Assembly: GCA_965240325.2 (NCBI GenBank)
Contig: OZ251237.1
Span: 372,001-436,000 of the forward strand
Direction of reading: 5' to 3'
Origin: Rebecca billardiae RCC1528
Taxonomy: Eukaryota; Haptophyta
DNA length: 64,000 nucleotides
Shown: piece by piece, positions 16,507 through 25,794 of the stretch
Layout: the number at the start of each line of letters is the position of its first letter
How positions within the stretch are numbered: the stretch's first letter is position 1
Position numbers and translations under genes: made by a program
The notes under the pieces: generated by a model
What the model was told of the DNA's origin: nothing
The model's database searches: none
The model's input: only the letters and a program-made list of their open reading frames with translations

Positions 16507-18894
16507 GGGGCGGCGGCGGCGGCGGGTGGCGAGAACGCCGGCGTCGATGCGCTCGACCTGCCGGTGTCGTGGGCTGCCGGTGCGGCCCCTACAGTGACCT
16601 GCCCGCCGATCACAGCCGCCGAGATGTGCCAGCGCTCGCGCATGCTGGCTGGCCTCGCCGCCAGGCTGCCAGTCGCGCCGACCGCGCTCCAACTTCGTTT
16701 CCAGCAAGTGTCTGCGTTCCTGCTGGGCGGCGCGGGCGTCGACCTGTCGCGCAAGCTGCGCGACGGCGTCGACGTGCTCTTCGCCGGCCAGCCGTCTGCC
16801 GCATTCCGTCCCAATCATCCTTCAGCGCGCGCTTTCCCCGAGTTTGTCGACGCTCGCATCGCGGAGTACGTCTCTCTCGGCGTTTTGGCTGGCCCGTTCC
16901 AGCACCGCCCCTTCCCGCGCGCGCGCATGGTCGTGTCCCCGCTGGGCTCGGTGCCCAAAGATGGGGGCACCGACAGGCGCCTCATCGTCGACATGACCGC
17001 CTCGGGCGTGAACCCGCGGGTGCACGCCCCTTCCTTCTCCTTCGAGCGCATCGACCGCATGCTGTCTTCCCTCACGCCTGACTCTTACGTGTTCAAGGTG
17101 GACATCGCGCGCGCGTACACGCGGATGGCCGTACGTCCGGAGGACTACAGCCTGCTCTGCGTGTTCTGGCGCGGGTTCTACTACTTCTTCACATCTCTTC
17201 CCTTCGGTCTCGCATCCTCTCCTTACTGGTTTGTGCGCCTGTCCGACGCCGTTCGCGACGCCTTCGTCGCGCGTTGGTCCGGCCTCCTCTCGTTCAGCCT
17301 CGGTTCGTACATCGACGATTTCTTCGGGTGGGGCGATCGCAAGGCCGATCTCGAGGCGGCGTTCGAGCGGCTGTGCGCCACGCTGACCGCCATGGGCCTC
17401 GACCCGGCCGACAAGCCGGGCAAGCTCGTGGCGCCCGCCAAGCGCGCCGTGGTCCTGGGCTTTGACGTCGACGTCGCCAACGATGCCGTCTCGCTGCCGG
17501 CAGAGAAGCGCGCGCGGTACGCCGCGCTCCTCTCCGAGCTGCGGGCATCGCGGCCCTCCGAGCGTGAGCTGCAGAAGCTCATTGGCTGCCTCGGCTGGGC
17601 GGCTACGATCCAGCCGTCGTGCCGGGCCTTCCTTCGCCCCTTCGTCGATCTCGCGCACACGCCGTCGGCGTTTGCGCAGGGCCGTCTCTCGACCCAGCTC
17701 GGCGCCGCGCTGCCCAGCGAGTGCGCATTCTTCGCCGCGCTCCTCGAGCGGGGTGCCGGCTGGCGGCGGCTGTTCCGCCCGGTGGGCCTGGCGGTGGGCG
17801 CGCCGGTGATTGCTACCGACGCCGCCTGGGAGGCGGCGGGCGGCGGCGCCGCCTGCTCCAACGGCTGGGCGCTGCGCAAGGACTTGGCGTCGCTGCGCGT
17901 GTCGGGCGAGCTGAGGCACATCGCAGACATGGAGCTGTACATGCTCCTCCATGCTGCCATCGAGTGGGCGCCGTACTTGGCGGGCTGCCACGTTCGCCTT
18001 TTCACGGACAGCAAGGTGGCCCTCGGGTGGCTGCGCCGGTGGCGTGTGCCGGGCTCGGCGCTGCTCAATGGCCTCCTGCAGCGCCTCTCGCTGCTGGTGG
18101 CGGAGCACGCGATCACGCTCTGGTGCTGCCATCTACCCGGTGCTCGCAACCGCCTCGCTGACGCCCTCAGCCGGCGCCGGGAGACGTCGGCTGACATGTG
18201 GCTCGAGCTCTGCTCGCTCGCGGCCGAGCCTCGGTTAGCGGGCGAAGCGGCGCTGGCCCTTTGTCGCCGGGCGTTCTCGCCGCTCGGCGCGCAGGCTCGC
18301 CCCCGGCCATCTCCCCCTTCTTCGTTCAGCGATCCGCGCATCGCTTTCCTGCAATCTCATCTTCCATCAGCGATATGCACATCGCTTGCTTGCAATCTCA
18401 TCTTTCAGCGATATGCACATCGCTTGCTTGCAATCTCATCTTTCAGCGATATGCACATCGCTTGCTTGCAATCTCATCTTTCAGCGATATGCACATCGCT
18501 TTCCTTGCAGTCTCACCTTTCAGCGATGTGCACATCGCTTGCTTGCAGTCTCATCTTCGGTCTGCGATGTGCACATCGCTTGCTTGCCATCCCTTATTCT
18601 CTCAGCGGTCGATATGCACATCGCGTGCTGTCGCTTCTTGCGATCTCGTCGCTCAGCGGCAGGCGTCTTTCGTCGCTGCCTTCACCACGGCAGACCGGGC
18701 AGACCTTGCCCCGGCGCCCGTTCCTATCAAAGACCCTGCCAGCGGGCGGGCCTCCGCCCTGCGCTCTCCGCCGGGTGCGATCCGGTCGGTTTCAGCGTGG
18801 GCTTCGGGCGGCCGCTACCCTCCAAGCGCCACTCTGCGCCAGGCGGCCGAGGCCCTTCATGCTGGGCAAACAAGCCGGGAATACCCGGCGGTAA
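16507..18894 (+). CDS. retroelement reverse transcriptase-RNase H
   Basis: This frame follows the gag-like stop codon in the same register and has no obvious ATG near its start. Reverse transcriptase landmarks run in order: V-V-S-P-L-G-S-V-P-K-D-G-G, R-L-I-V-D, F-K-V-D-I-A-R-A-Y, S-L-P-F-G-L-A-S-S-P and the catalytic Y-I-D-D near 17,308-17,319. The RNase H domain follows, with acidic residues in I-A-T-D-A-A-W, D-M-E-L, F-T-D-S-K and N-R-L-A-D-A-L-S-R. The arrangement matches DIRS-order elements. After RNase H the frame runs through the palindrome array and about 90 residues of uncharacterised sequence to 18894. No aspartic protease or integrase motif is visible, which also fits a tyrosine-recombinase element. 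Confidence 0.85.
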   Translation, partial: GAAAAAGGENAGVDALDLPVSWAAGAAPTVTCPPITAAEMCQRSRMLAGLAARLPVAPTALQLRFQQVSAFLLGGAGVDLSRKLRDGVDVLFAGQPSAAFRPNHPSARAFPEFVDARIAEYVSLGVLAGPFQHRPFPRARMVVSPLGSVPKDGGTDRRLIVDMTASGVNPRVHAPSFSFERIDRMLSSLTPDSYVFKVDIARAYTRMAVRPEDYSLLCVFWRGFYYFFTSLPFGLASSPYWFVRLSDAVRDAFVARWSGLLSFSLGSYIDDFFGWGDRKADLEAAFERLCATLTAMGLDPADKPGKLVAPAKRAVVLGFDVDVANDAVSLPAEKRARYAALLSELRASRPSERELQKLIGCLGWAATIQPSCRAFLRPFVDLAHTPSAFAQGRLSTQLGAALPSECAFFAALLERGAGWRRLFRPVGLAVGAPVIATDAAWEAAGGGAACSNGWALRKDLASLRVSGELRHIADMELYMLLHAAIEWAPYLAGCHVRLFTDSKVALGWLRRWRVPGSALLNGLLQRLSLLVAEHAITLWCCHLPGARNRLADALSRRRETSADMWLELCSLAAEPRLAGEAALALCRRAFSPLGAQARPRPSPPSSFSDPRIAFLQSHLPSAICTSLACNLIFQRYAHRLLAISSFSDMHIACLQSHLSAICTSLSLQSHLSAMCTSLACSLIFGLRCAHRLLAIPYSLSGRYAHRVLSLLAISSLSGRRLSSLPSPRQTGQTLPRRPFLSKTLPAGGPPPCALRRVRSGRFQRGLRAAATLQAPLCARRPRPFMLGKQAGNTRR
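18329..18625 (+). repeat. array of about eight palindrome-bearing 38-bp repeats
   Basis: Units begin at 18329, 18370, 18408, 18446, 18484, 18523, 18564 and about 18608, with 38-41 base spacing. Each carries GCGATRTGCACATCGC; the copies with G at the variable position are perfect 16-bp palindromes. Flanking units are degenerate and central ones identical. The 38-base period is not a multiple of three, yet all frames stay open. Confidence 0.9.
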
Positions 18895-19145
18895 TGGACA
18901 ACCCCATCGTGGCCGCAGCCGCGGGGTGTGTGGCGCTCGCGGCGGCGGCGGTGGGCTCGGGCCCGAACGCGGCGGGGGTCCGAGCGTACGTCGCCTTCTT
19001 TCACTCGGGTGGCGTGGCGCCAGTGTGGCCCCCGTCTCGCGTCTCTTCCCACCCTTCCCCTCTGCGGCGGCGGCCCGGACGGCCTCGAGCCACCGGCCCC
19101 CGGGCCACCGGGCCTCCACCTCTCCGAGGTGTGGCACCCTTCTAC
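18660..19145 (+). other. retroelement 3' segment, possible recombinase remnant
   Basis: In related elements a tyrosine recombinase gene occupies this position, but only about 485 bases remain before repeat B1. A short stretch in one frame (G-P-N-A-A-G-V-R-A-Y-V-A-F-F near 18,960-19,005) faintly resembles the N-terminal helical domain of such recombinases. No catalytic Arg-His-Arg-Tyr set is present. The remnant call is speculative. Confidence 0.3.
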
Positions 19146-19420
19146 GCGACGGTGGCCGGGAGCCGCCGCCCCTCAGCCAGTCCCCTTGCTGATCAACTGC
19201 GACCCTCGTTAGATAGCGCGGGTTGCGGGCAGAGTCGGGGCGACTGGCAAAGAGGGGGGTCGGCAGGCCCATCGCTACCTTAGCCGCGTAGCCGGAGCGT
19301 CGCGCGGAAGGAGGAATAGCAGTCGGGCGCTCCGCCGCTACTGTCACCCGGCCGCCGCCCCCGCGGCTGCCGCCGGACCGCGGGCCGAGTCCGCCGCGAG
19401 GCGGGCCTGGTCCCAGTTAT
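19146..19420 (+). repeat. retroelement repeat B1
   Basis: 275 bases starting GCGACGGTGGCCGGG and ending CCTGGTCCCAGTTAT, matching B2 in length and sequence. Its last four bases overlap the first four of A2, giving the joined B1-A2 unit that defines the split-repeat layout. Confidence 0.95.
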
Positions 19421-19878
19421 TGTTCTATAACCGTTCGGTTATAGGGGTATAACTGGGCCAGCCCGCGCCATGATCGGCTGCTCCTCAATGCTGCTAACCG
19501 CTGCTGACCTGCTAGGGCGGCTGACCGGACCGTGCCTGGGCGGGCAGCAAGCTCCGGGCGTCGGGTGCGCGCCCAGCGAAGCGGTATGATTCCTGGGCGG
19601 GCTATATACGGGCAGCCGGACCCGCCTGTACCGAACCGGTAGATTCTACCTCTGAGCGCCGCCGATGCGGGCCGCGGCAGGCCTGCTCTTCGGCAGCCGA
19701 GGCGGGGCGGGGCCTGGGCGGATAGCCCCAGCTGCTCAGCAGCACTTCGGTCCACCGACCGTACCCCGCTCGGTGGCGACTCCTCGGCTAAGGGCGGGCG
19801 CAACCCTCGTCGGCTGCGAGCGGGCCGTCGGCTTATTCCTCCTCGGGTGCGGGCGGTGGCGTCGCTACTGATTTCGCA
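19417..19878 (+). repeat. retroelement repeat A2
   Basis: Second copy of repeat A, one base shorter than A1. It is followed by a 53-base unique spacer before B2. Confidence 0.95.
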
Positions 19879-19931
19879 CCCTGCCCTCCCACCCGGCTCG
19901 ACTGTGGTGGGCATGGCTTGTTCCGGTTGTG

Positions 19932-20206
19932 GCGACGGTGGCCGGGAGCCGCCGCCCCTCAGCCAGTCCCCTTGCTGATCAACTGCGACCCTCGTTAGAT
20001 AGCGCGGGTTGCGGGCAGAGTCGGGGCGACTGGCAAAGAGGGGGGTCGGCAGGCCCATCGCTACCTTAGCCGCGTAGCCGGAGCGTCGCGCGGAAGGAGG
20101 AATAGCAGTCGGGCGCTCCGCCGCTACTGTCACCCGGCCGCCGCCCCCGCGGCTGCCGCCGGACCGCGGGCCGAGTCCGCCGCGAGGCGGGCCTGGTCCC
20201 AGTTAT
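19932..20206 (+). repeat. retroelement repeat B2, right end of element
   Basis: Second copy of repeat B. Identity with B1 stops at CCCAGTTAT; the sequence then runs into TTGTTTTTTCC, taken as host DNA. Confidence 0.95.
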
Positions 20207-20462
20207 TTGTTTTTTCCGAGGCGGAGACGAATCTCGCGCGTGATGATGAATTATCTCCGTCACGAACCGCGAACGCCGCCTGCCGCGCCTGCGCGATCAC
20301 AGCTAGCATGGCCGTGACGAACGTCGAACGAACAGCGACCAGAAGGCTGAAGGGCCCGCAACGCATCACAGCATAGCCGTCGCACCCGCTCACCGACGCT
20401 GCACCGTTCCGAATTCCGACCCCGGCATCTCTTGACTCGTCAAATTACTCAATTAATTGTCA
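20207..20462. other. flank between retroelement and next gene
   Basis: These 256 bases hold a minus-strand open stretch (20393 down to the element) with a hydrophobic N-terminal part. It could be a displaced 5' exon of the sulfotransferase-like gene on the other side of the element, but no motif supports this. No other feature is seen. Confidence 0.3.
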
Positions 20463-21299
20463 TCAGTGCCAGACGCCGGCGTGGCCCGCGCGGTTCTGCG
20501 CACGGCGCGCACGGTGCGCACATGGTGCGCGTGCATGCGGGTCAGCGCGTGCGCGCGCGCGGCGGGCATACGACGCGGGCGCGCGCGCGGCGCCCACCTT
20601 TGGGTATCCCGTCAGCTTCGATGCGTTTTGGTACGGCTTGAACGCCTCGCGCGCCTCCGTGGACTTGAAGCGCTCGCGCATCACCTCGTTGCCAACGGTC
20701 CAGTCTTCCCGGTACTGCTCAATGTCGAAACCGGGGCGCTGGAAAGGCGGCGGACGCGGCTTGGGGTCGGTGACGTCCTTCGCCGCGGCCATCTGCGTGG
20801 TCTCGTACATGTTCTCCGCCGCCATGGACGGCGGCGGGCGGCTTGGCGGCGGCCCGTGCCACTTGTGTCCCAGCTTGGTGGTGGTCTCCCACCCGAGCGC
20901 ACGGCTCGGCAGCATCGTCGGCAGCTTCGAGTCGTCTGGCTCAAAGTCGGGGTGCGCGCGCTCCTCGGCCCAGTTTCCCTCCAGCACGTTCGAGTTGTAC
21001 GTGTTCACGCCAGCCACGTACCCCGACCAGTGCGCAAGCGGCGTGGCTGACTGGCGGAGCCCGTTCACCTGGATGGCCGTCGGGTGGTCCGGCACGTTTG
21101 TCGGCAGCGAGCGATCGTACACCTCTGCGTTCTGGGGCGGTGGGCGGGCGACTGGCGCGCGAGCGGGCGGGTGGTCGGCCTGCTCGTGACGCAGCAGCTC
21201 GGCATACGCCGCCTGCTTCTGCACCAGGCTGAGCGTCTGCGTGTGCGACTGCGTGGGCCGCGTGTAGGAGCTCCGGAATGCCGGCTCGACCATCGACAT
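20463..21299 (-). CDS. conserved-looking Tyr/Pro-rich protein, possibly axonemal
   Basis: The start is taken at M-S-M-V-E-P-A-F, just after a CAG that could also be a splice acceptor. The body is soluble and rich in Pro, Tyr, Trp and Asn, with short blocks such as S-S-Y-T-R-P-T-Q-S, W-E-T-T-T-K-L-G-H-K-W-H-G-P and A-F-K-P-Y-Q-N-A-S-K-L-T-G-Y-P. Blocks like these are typical of microtubule inner proteins of cilia, but I cannot assign a specific family. Near the 3' end, an in-frame GT-AG intron (20597-20496, 102 bases of CG-rich sequence) probably separates the last ten residues, N-R-A-G-H-A-G-V-W-H. Without splicing the frame stays open and adds an Arg/Ala-rich insert. The neighbouring SHIPPO gene shows that flagellar genes occur in this window; that is weak support only. 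Confidence 0.55.
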   Translation of the reverse strand: MSMVEPAFRSSYTRPTQSHTQTLSLVQKQAAYAELLRHEQADHPPARAPVARPPPQNAEVYDRSLPTNVPDHPTAIQVNGLRQSATPLAHWSGYVAGVNTYNSNVLEGNWAEERAHPDFEPDDSKLPTMLPSRALGWETTTKLGHKWHGPPPSRPPPSMAAENMYETTQMAAAKDVTDPKPRPPPFQRPGFDIEQYREDWTVGNEVMRERFKSTEAREAFKPYQNASKLTGYPKVGAARAPASYARRARARADPHARAPCAHRARRAQNRAGHAGVWH

Positions 21300-21618
21300 G
21301 CTGCCGGCCAGGGCTGCGCAGGGGGGCGGCGGGGAACGGTGGGCGCGGGTCAGGGCGCGAGGGAGCATCCGGGCGCGTTGCCGCCGCCAGCCCCCGCTCG
21401 CCCGCCAAGGGGCGCACGAGCACGGTGCAAGCGCGGACATGCTTGTCTTTGATCGAAACAGCCACGACTGCTCTTGGTCTTGCGGTCCGGGGACGCGACC
21501 CTCCCGCGCCAGCCGCCAGCTGGCCCTGCAGGACCGGACCGCTCGACCTGAGCAACCCCGATCACATCACAGGCTAACGCTCCGCCATCGTCGTCGCGAG
21601 CGGTTGGGAGGGGCTCGG
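21300..21618. promoter_or_regulatory. divergent intergenic region upstream of prefoldin 2
   Basis: 319 bases between two divergent start codons. No TATA-like box or repeat is seen. Part may be the 5' leader or first intron of the minus-strand gene, since a CAG lies just before its chosen ATG. Confidence 0.35.
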
Positions 21619-22135
21619 ATGTCGACCGAAGAAGCGCAGGCGCAGGCGATCCTCGCCAAGCTGCAAAATCTGCGCGAGCAGCGGGAGCAGATCATCTCAA
21701 AGATCACCGAGCTCGACTCGCAGCACTCCGAGCATCAGCTTGTCATCGCGACGCTCGAGCCACTGCCACGCGATCGCCGGTGCTTCAGGTTGATCAATGA
21801 CGTGCTTGTGGAGAGGACCAACGAGGAGGTGCTCCAGGCGGTGCTGCAGAATCGGGACAGCGTACGCGCGCGTGGAGCCGCATGCGCGCGCGCGTGCACC
21901 CGCCGGAGCGCGGAAACGTGCCCCTGATCCCGCGCGCGCCTGCGCGCCCATCTGCCCGCAGCTGAAGAAGGCGATGGAGGAGATGGCGGAGATGCTCAAG
22001 GAGAAGGAGCGTGAGCTGCTCGAGCACGTCAAGAAGCACAACATCCGCCAGACCTCCGACCTGGGCGCTCTGAACGCGCGAGCTAACCAGCAGCCAGCGG
22101 CAGAAGCGCCGACCTCGGGCGGCGTGCTGGTGTAG
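21619..22135 (+). CDS. PFDN2: prefoldin subunit 2
   Basis: Prefoldin subunit 2 is a beta-type subunit of the hexameric co-chaperone that delivers unfolded actin and tubulin to the cytosolic chaperonin CCT. Exon 1 (21619-21861) encodes the first coiled-coil and the family core L-V-I-A-T-L, R-R-C-F-R-L-I-N-D-V-L-V-E-R-T. A 100-base intron (21862-21961, GT-AG, phase 0) is followed by exon 2, which encodes the second coiled-coil with L-K-K-A-M-E-E-M-A and a short Ala/Pro tail. The product is about 138 residues, normal for the family. The ATG is the first in frame and directly precedes the coiled-coil. The stop codon and 3' flank are duplicated about 660 bases downstream. Confidence 0.93.
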
Positions 22136-22985
22136 TGCATCCGACGATGAGGCGTGACACACTCGCTGCGCCGGCGCGGCGCCGCTGGCGCTGAACACGT
22201 GCGCGCGTGCGGCGGCGGCGGCAGCGCGGCGAGTTCATTGAATCACCATGTGCGTGATGCGGGTGGCATGCGGGCGGCGTTATTAATTATCACATCTAGT
22301 CATTATTGGACTCATTCTATGATTTAACGACACAGGTAGGACGGCGCAGGTCTCCTAGGTCTCCTGATGGCTGATTCGTCGTCGGCAGTGCCCGATCGTC
22401 GACGAAGTCGGCGCTGGTGGCAGAGCATAGCCTGAACCGCGATCGAATAATGGCTTGAGCGCGGCCTTGGGCTGCTGGAGCGCGATCCACCTGCGCTGCG
22501 CGGCTCGCATGGACCCGTGCTGTGCCCCGAGCAGTCCGACTGTGGCTCGGGAGGCACAGCACGCGAGCAGTCGGACTGCTCGAATGCAGTCGGACTGCTC
22601 GAGCAGTCATAAAATTGTGCCTTATGTGCGGCACACTCTAGTTAGTCACTAGTCAGATTTCTGTGTCGTCGACTACTATAATTATAACGACGACTCAATT
22701 TTATGACCATATTGATCATGTACTATATCCGCCCGTAATATCCGTGACGCACGGTGAGTGAGACTGCCACGAGAGGGGGGGGTGTATAGTGCATCCGACG
22801 ATGAGGCGTGACACACTCGCTGCGCCGGCGCGGCGCCGCTGGCGCTGAACACGAGTCGGCGTGCGCCCGCGTGCGGGCGGCGGCGGCAGCGCGGCGAGTT
22901 CAAAGTTGTTTCAAATCACCATGCGCGTGATGCGGGTTCTTAGGCATGCGGGCGGCGTTATTAATTCACATCTAGTAGTCAGACT
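22133..22985 (+). repeat. duplicated 3' flank of prefoldin 2
   Basis: The block beginning TAGTGCATCCGACGATGAGGC at 22133 recurs at about 22788. Similarity continues through GTTATTAATT to CACATCTAGT at about 22,300 and 22,975, with small indels. The left copy begins at the prefoldin 2 stop codon, so the gene's 3' region was the likely source. Confidence 0.85.
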
Positions 22986-23480
22986 AGTCACTGTCACACT
23001 CTGTCGTCACTAATATAATAATAACGACTCTATGATCTACAATATGTAAGGCTATCCCGTATCCGTGACGCACGGTGAGTGAGACTGCCACGAGAGTGAG
23101 ACCGAGCGCTCGATATCTGATTCTGAGTCCCCCGATCGACCGCGCCGATGATGTCTGATGACGACGACTCCGCCGATCGCCCGATGAGACTCTCGGGCTC
23201 GGCTCGCGCGATATGCCGGGCCGCCGGCCGATGATGCCGGCGGTGACGTCGACACGCGATGATAGCTTAAGTAGCGCGCGGATGCGCTACTAATTAGTAC
23301 TACTAAGGCAGACAGAATAAAGGCTATTAAGCCGCTGGCGGAGTCATATACTCATGTCACTGAGTGATGACTGAGTCACGCATCAGACTCATCAGTCTCA
23401 GAGTCAGACCGTTAATTTGCATCGTCACACTCACAGCCGATCAGCGGCTACAGTCATCAGCGTCCGTCCACGCTGCATCG
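22136..23480. other. convergent intergenic region with duplicated segment and hairpins
   Basis: About 1.35 kb between prefoldin 2 and the RNA polymerase III gene. It holds a duplicated block, a cluster of hairpins and AT-rich patches. A 36-bp motif, ATCCGTGACGCACGG followed by TGAGTGAGACTGCCACGAGAG, occurs at about 22,739 and 23,060. No gene is seen. Confidence 0.65.
22518..22612. repeat. cluster of overlapping hairpins
   Basis: GCTGTGCC pairs with GGCACAGC around a nested CCGAG/CTCGG stem (22,518-22,560). Three further palindromic copies of GAGCAGTC/GACTGCTC follow to 22,608. Several alternative foldbacks are possible. Function unknown. Confidence 0.8.
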
Positions 23481-25752
23481 TCATTTGATGATGCTGCTTG
23501 TCGCCGCTGCTGCTGCTGCTTTCCGCGCCGCGCCACTCGTCTTTGCTCGGCGCGTCAGCAGCGGGTCGAGCCGGCCGGGCGGGTTCGCCATGCGCGCCAC
23601 GTCACGTCGCCCCTTCGCGTCGCTCGCGTCCACGTCGAACCGCTGCAGCAGCTTGAACAGCCCGCTGCCGAGAGCGATGGGCTGGCCCATGATGATCGCC
23701 TCGCTCACGCCGCTGATGTGCGCCGCGCGCCGACGCGGGGGGAGTGCGCGCGTGAGCCGGCTGCACGGCGCGGTGGGTGGCGCGGGCAGTGGGCGAGCAC
23801 GGCGCACCTGATGGCATCGCGCTGCGCCGCCGCGGCCGCCGCGAAGAGATGGTCCGTCGTTCGCTCGACTGCGTGCGCGGTGCGGCGCGGCGTGCGCGGC
23901 GGCGTGCGCGGGCGCGATGAGCGGGGCGCCGCGCACACGCGGCGCGCAGCGCGGCGGGCCGGGTGCGCGCCGGCGCGCGCGCGGCAGCGGCAGCAGGTGG
24001 CAGCGGCACCGCGCGAGAAGGCGGGCGTGGGCAGCCGGGCGGCGCGCCCTGCGCCACGCGGCGCGGCGCGGCGTACAAGAAGCGAGCCTGCGCAGCGCAC
24101 GCGCGGCGCGCGCTGCCGCGTGAGCCACGCCTCGCGCGGGGGCGCGCGCCGCCGCGCCGCACTGGCGCACGCGGCGCGGCGCGCGCACATCAGCACGGAC
24201 GAGCGCATCTTGGCCACGCCGAAGCGCGTGATGCCTGCCGGGCGCGCCGCCGAGGGCAGGGCGCGGCGGCGCGGCGGGCACGCGATGAGCGAGCGCTCGG
24301 CGGCGCGCACGCCTGCCGACAGCCTTCCGCCCCACCGCCGCGGCCGGCAGCCCCGCACCGAGCACTTCGCCGTGGCTCGTCATCACGTCCGCGAGCAGCT
24401 GGATGTGTCTGCGCGGCCGAGCGGCAAGCCGTGGCGCGGGGCGGGCGCAGGCGACGCGCGCGGCGGGCAGTGCGCGCGCGGGAGAGTGGCCGAGACCGAG
24501 AGGGAGGCGGCGACGGGCGTGAGAGCGGCGCTCGGGCGCACGGCCGGTGACAGGCGCGCCCCCGCCGCGCGCCGTCCGCGCGCGCGCGCGCGCGCACCGC
24601 GTGTCAATATCCATCCCGTGCTGGCCCATCGTGTAGTTGATCTCGGAGATGATGGTCGCGCGCGCCGCCTCGATCCCCAGCGTGCGCTCGACCTCGAGCA
24701 CGTGGTTGGACGTGGTGCTGGTGCCGCGCACGCCGGGCGTGCCCATCACGGCCGTCAGGCCGACGCCCTCGACCAGCAGCTTGAACGACTTCTTCGAGTC
24801 CGGCCCGGCGCCCTCGCCGGACTTCTCGTTGATCACCGCGCGCTCGACCGTCGGGATGCCCGTGGCGATCATGCCCATCAGCGTCGCCTTGAGCTGCTGC
24901 AGCTCGAACCAGAGCAGCGACGCGCCCATCGCGGCCGCGCTCGACGGCTGCAGCCGGCGCGCGAGCGAGGGCGCGACGTGGATCGTCTCTGCGTCCACGC
25001 GCTGCACGGTCACGCCGCGCAGCTTGGGGTGGCCGGCGGAGAGCAGCGACGCGACGCGCTCCACGTCCACGTTGAGCTGCAGCGCCTCGATCTGCTCGAG
25101 GTCGAGCTGCAGCCGCACGTACGGCGCGTCCCGCTCGATCACGACGGCGACCGACTTGCACACGCCGCCGATGGGCGTCTTCTCCACGCGGCCCTTCACG
25201 ATGCGCGCGGTGCGCACGCACGTCTCGTTCTCGAGCTCGGCGGTGATGATCGGCGTGGAGATGTTGCGCGCGCCGTTCACGATCTCCTTGATGCGCGGCA
25301 CGCCGAGCGTGATGTTCATCGACGCGACGCCCGCGAAGTGGAACGTCTTGAGCGTCATCTGCGTGCCCGGCTCGCCGATCGACTGCGCGCCGATCGCGCC
25401 GACGGCCGAGCCGGGCTCGATGCGCGTGCGCTGCAGCCGGCCGAGGCACTTGCGCACGAACGCGACGAGGCGCGTGCGGCCGATGCAGCCGAGCCGCTGC
25501 CGCAGCAGCGCGGCCAGCTCGGGGTCGGACGCCGCGTCGCCGCCGAGCACGCCGTCGTGCGTGTCCGCGAGCACGCCGACAAAGCTCTCGATCTCCGAGT
25601 GCAGCCGCAGGATCGACGGGTCGTCCTCGCCGCCGGCGTGCGCGCTCATGCGGTGCTCCGCGGCGAGCGCCGCCTCCACCTCCGCGCGCACCACCGCGAG
25701 CATCTCCTCGCGGCACAGCAGCGCGTCGCCCGCCGCGTCGGCGGCGGCGGTC

Positions 25753-25794
<42 letters not shown>

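Larger units (their letters stand above)
14236..20206 (+). mobile_element. tyrosine-recombinase-type retrotransposon (Ngaro/PAT-like split repeats)
   Basis: A 5.97-kb element on the plus strand. Its repeat order is A1 (14236-14698), coding frames, B1 (19146-19420), A2 (19417-19878), a 53-base spacer, and B2 (19932-20206). This A1-B1A2B2 split direct repeat layout is the known hallmark of Ngaro, PAT and TOC elements in the DIRS order, which replicate through a circular intermediate and integrate with a tyrosine recombinase. Inside are a gag-like frame and an RT-RNase H frame ending D-A-L-S-R, a style typical of DIRS elements. No complete tyrosine recombinase is present, so this copy is probably non-autonomous. 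A1/A2 differ by one base indel and B1/B2 are equal in length, implying recent insertion. No target duplication is evident, as expected for this mechanism. Confidence 0.8.

Noticed and set aside
18329-18625. 38-bp repeat array as a CRISPR
   Set aside because: There are no unique spacers between constant repeats, the array is inside a retroelement frame, and the genome is eukaryotic.
14236-19878. Repeats A1 and A2 read as ordinary LTRs
   Set aside because: The extra B1 and B2 copies bracket A2, and no protease or integrase is visible. The split-repeat order fits tyrosine-recombinase elements better.
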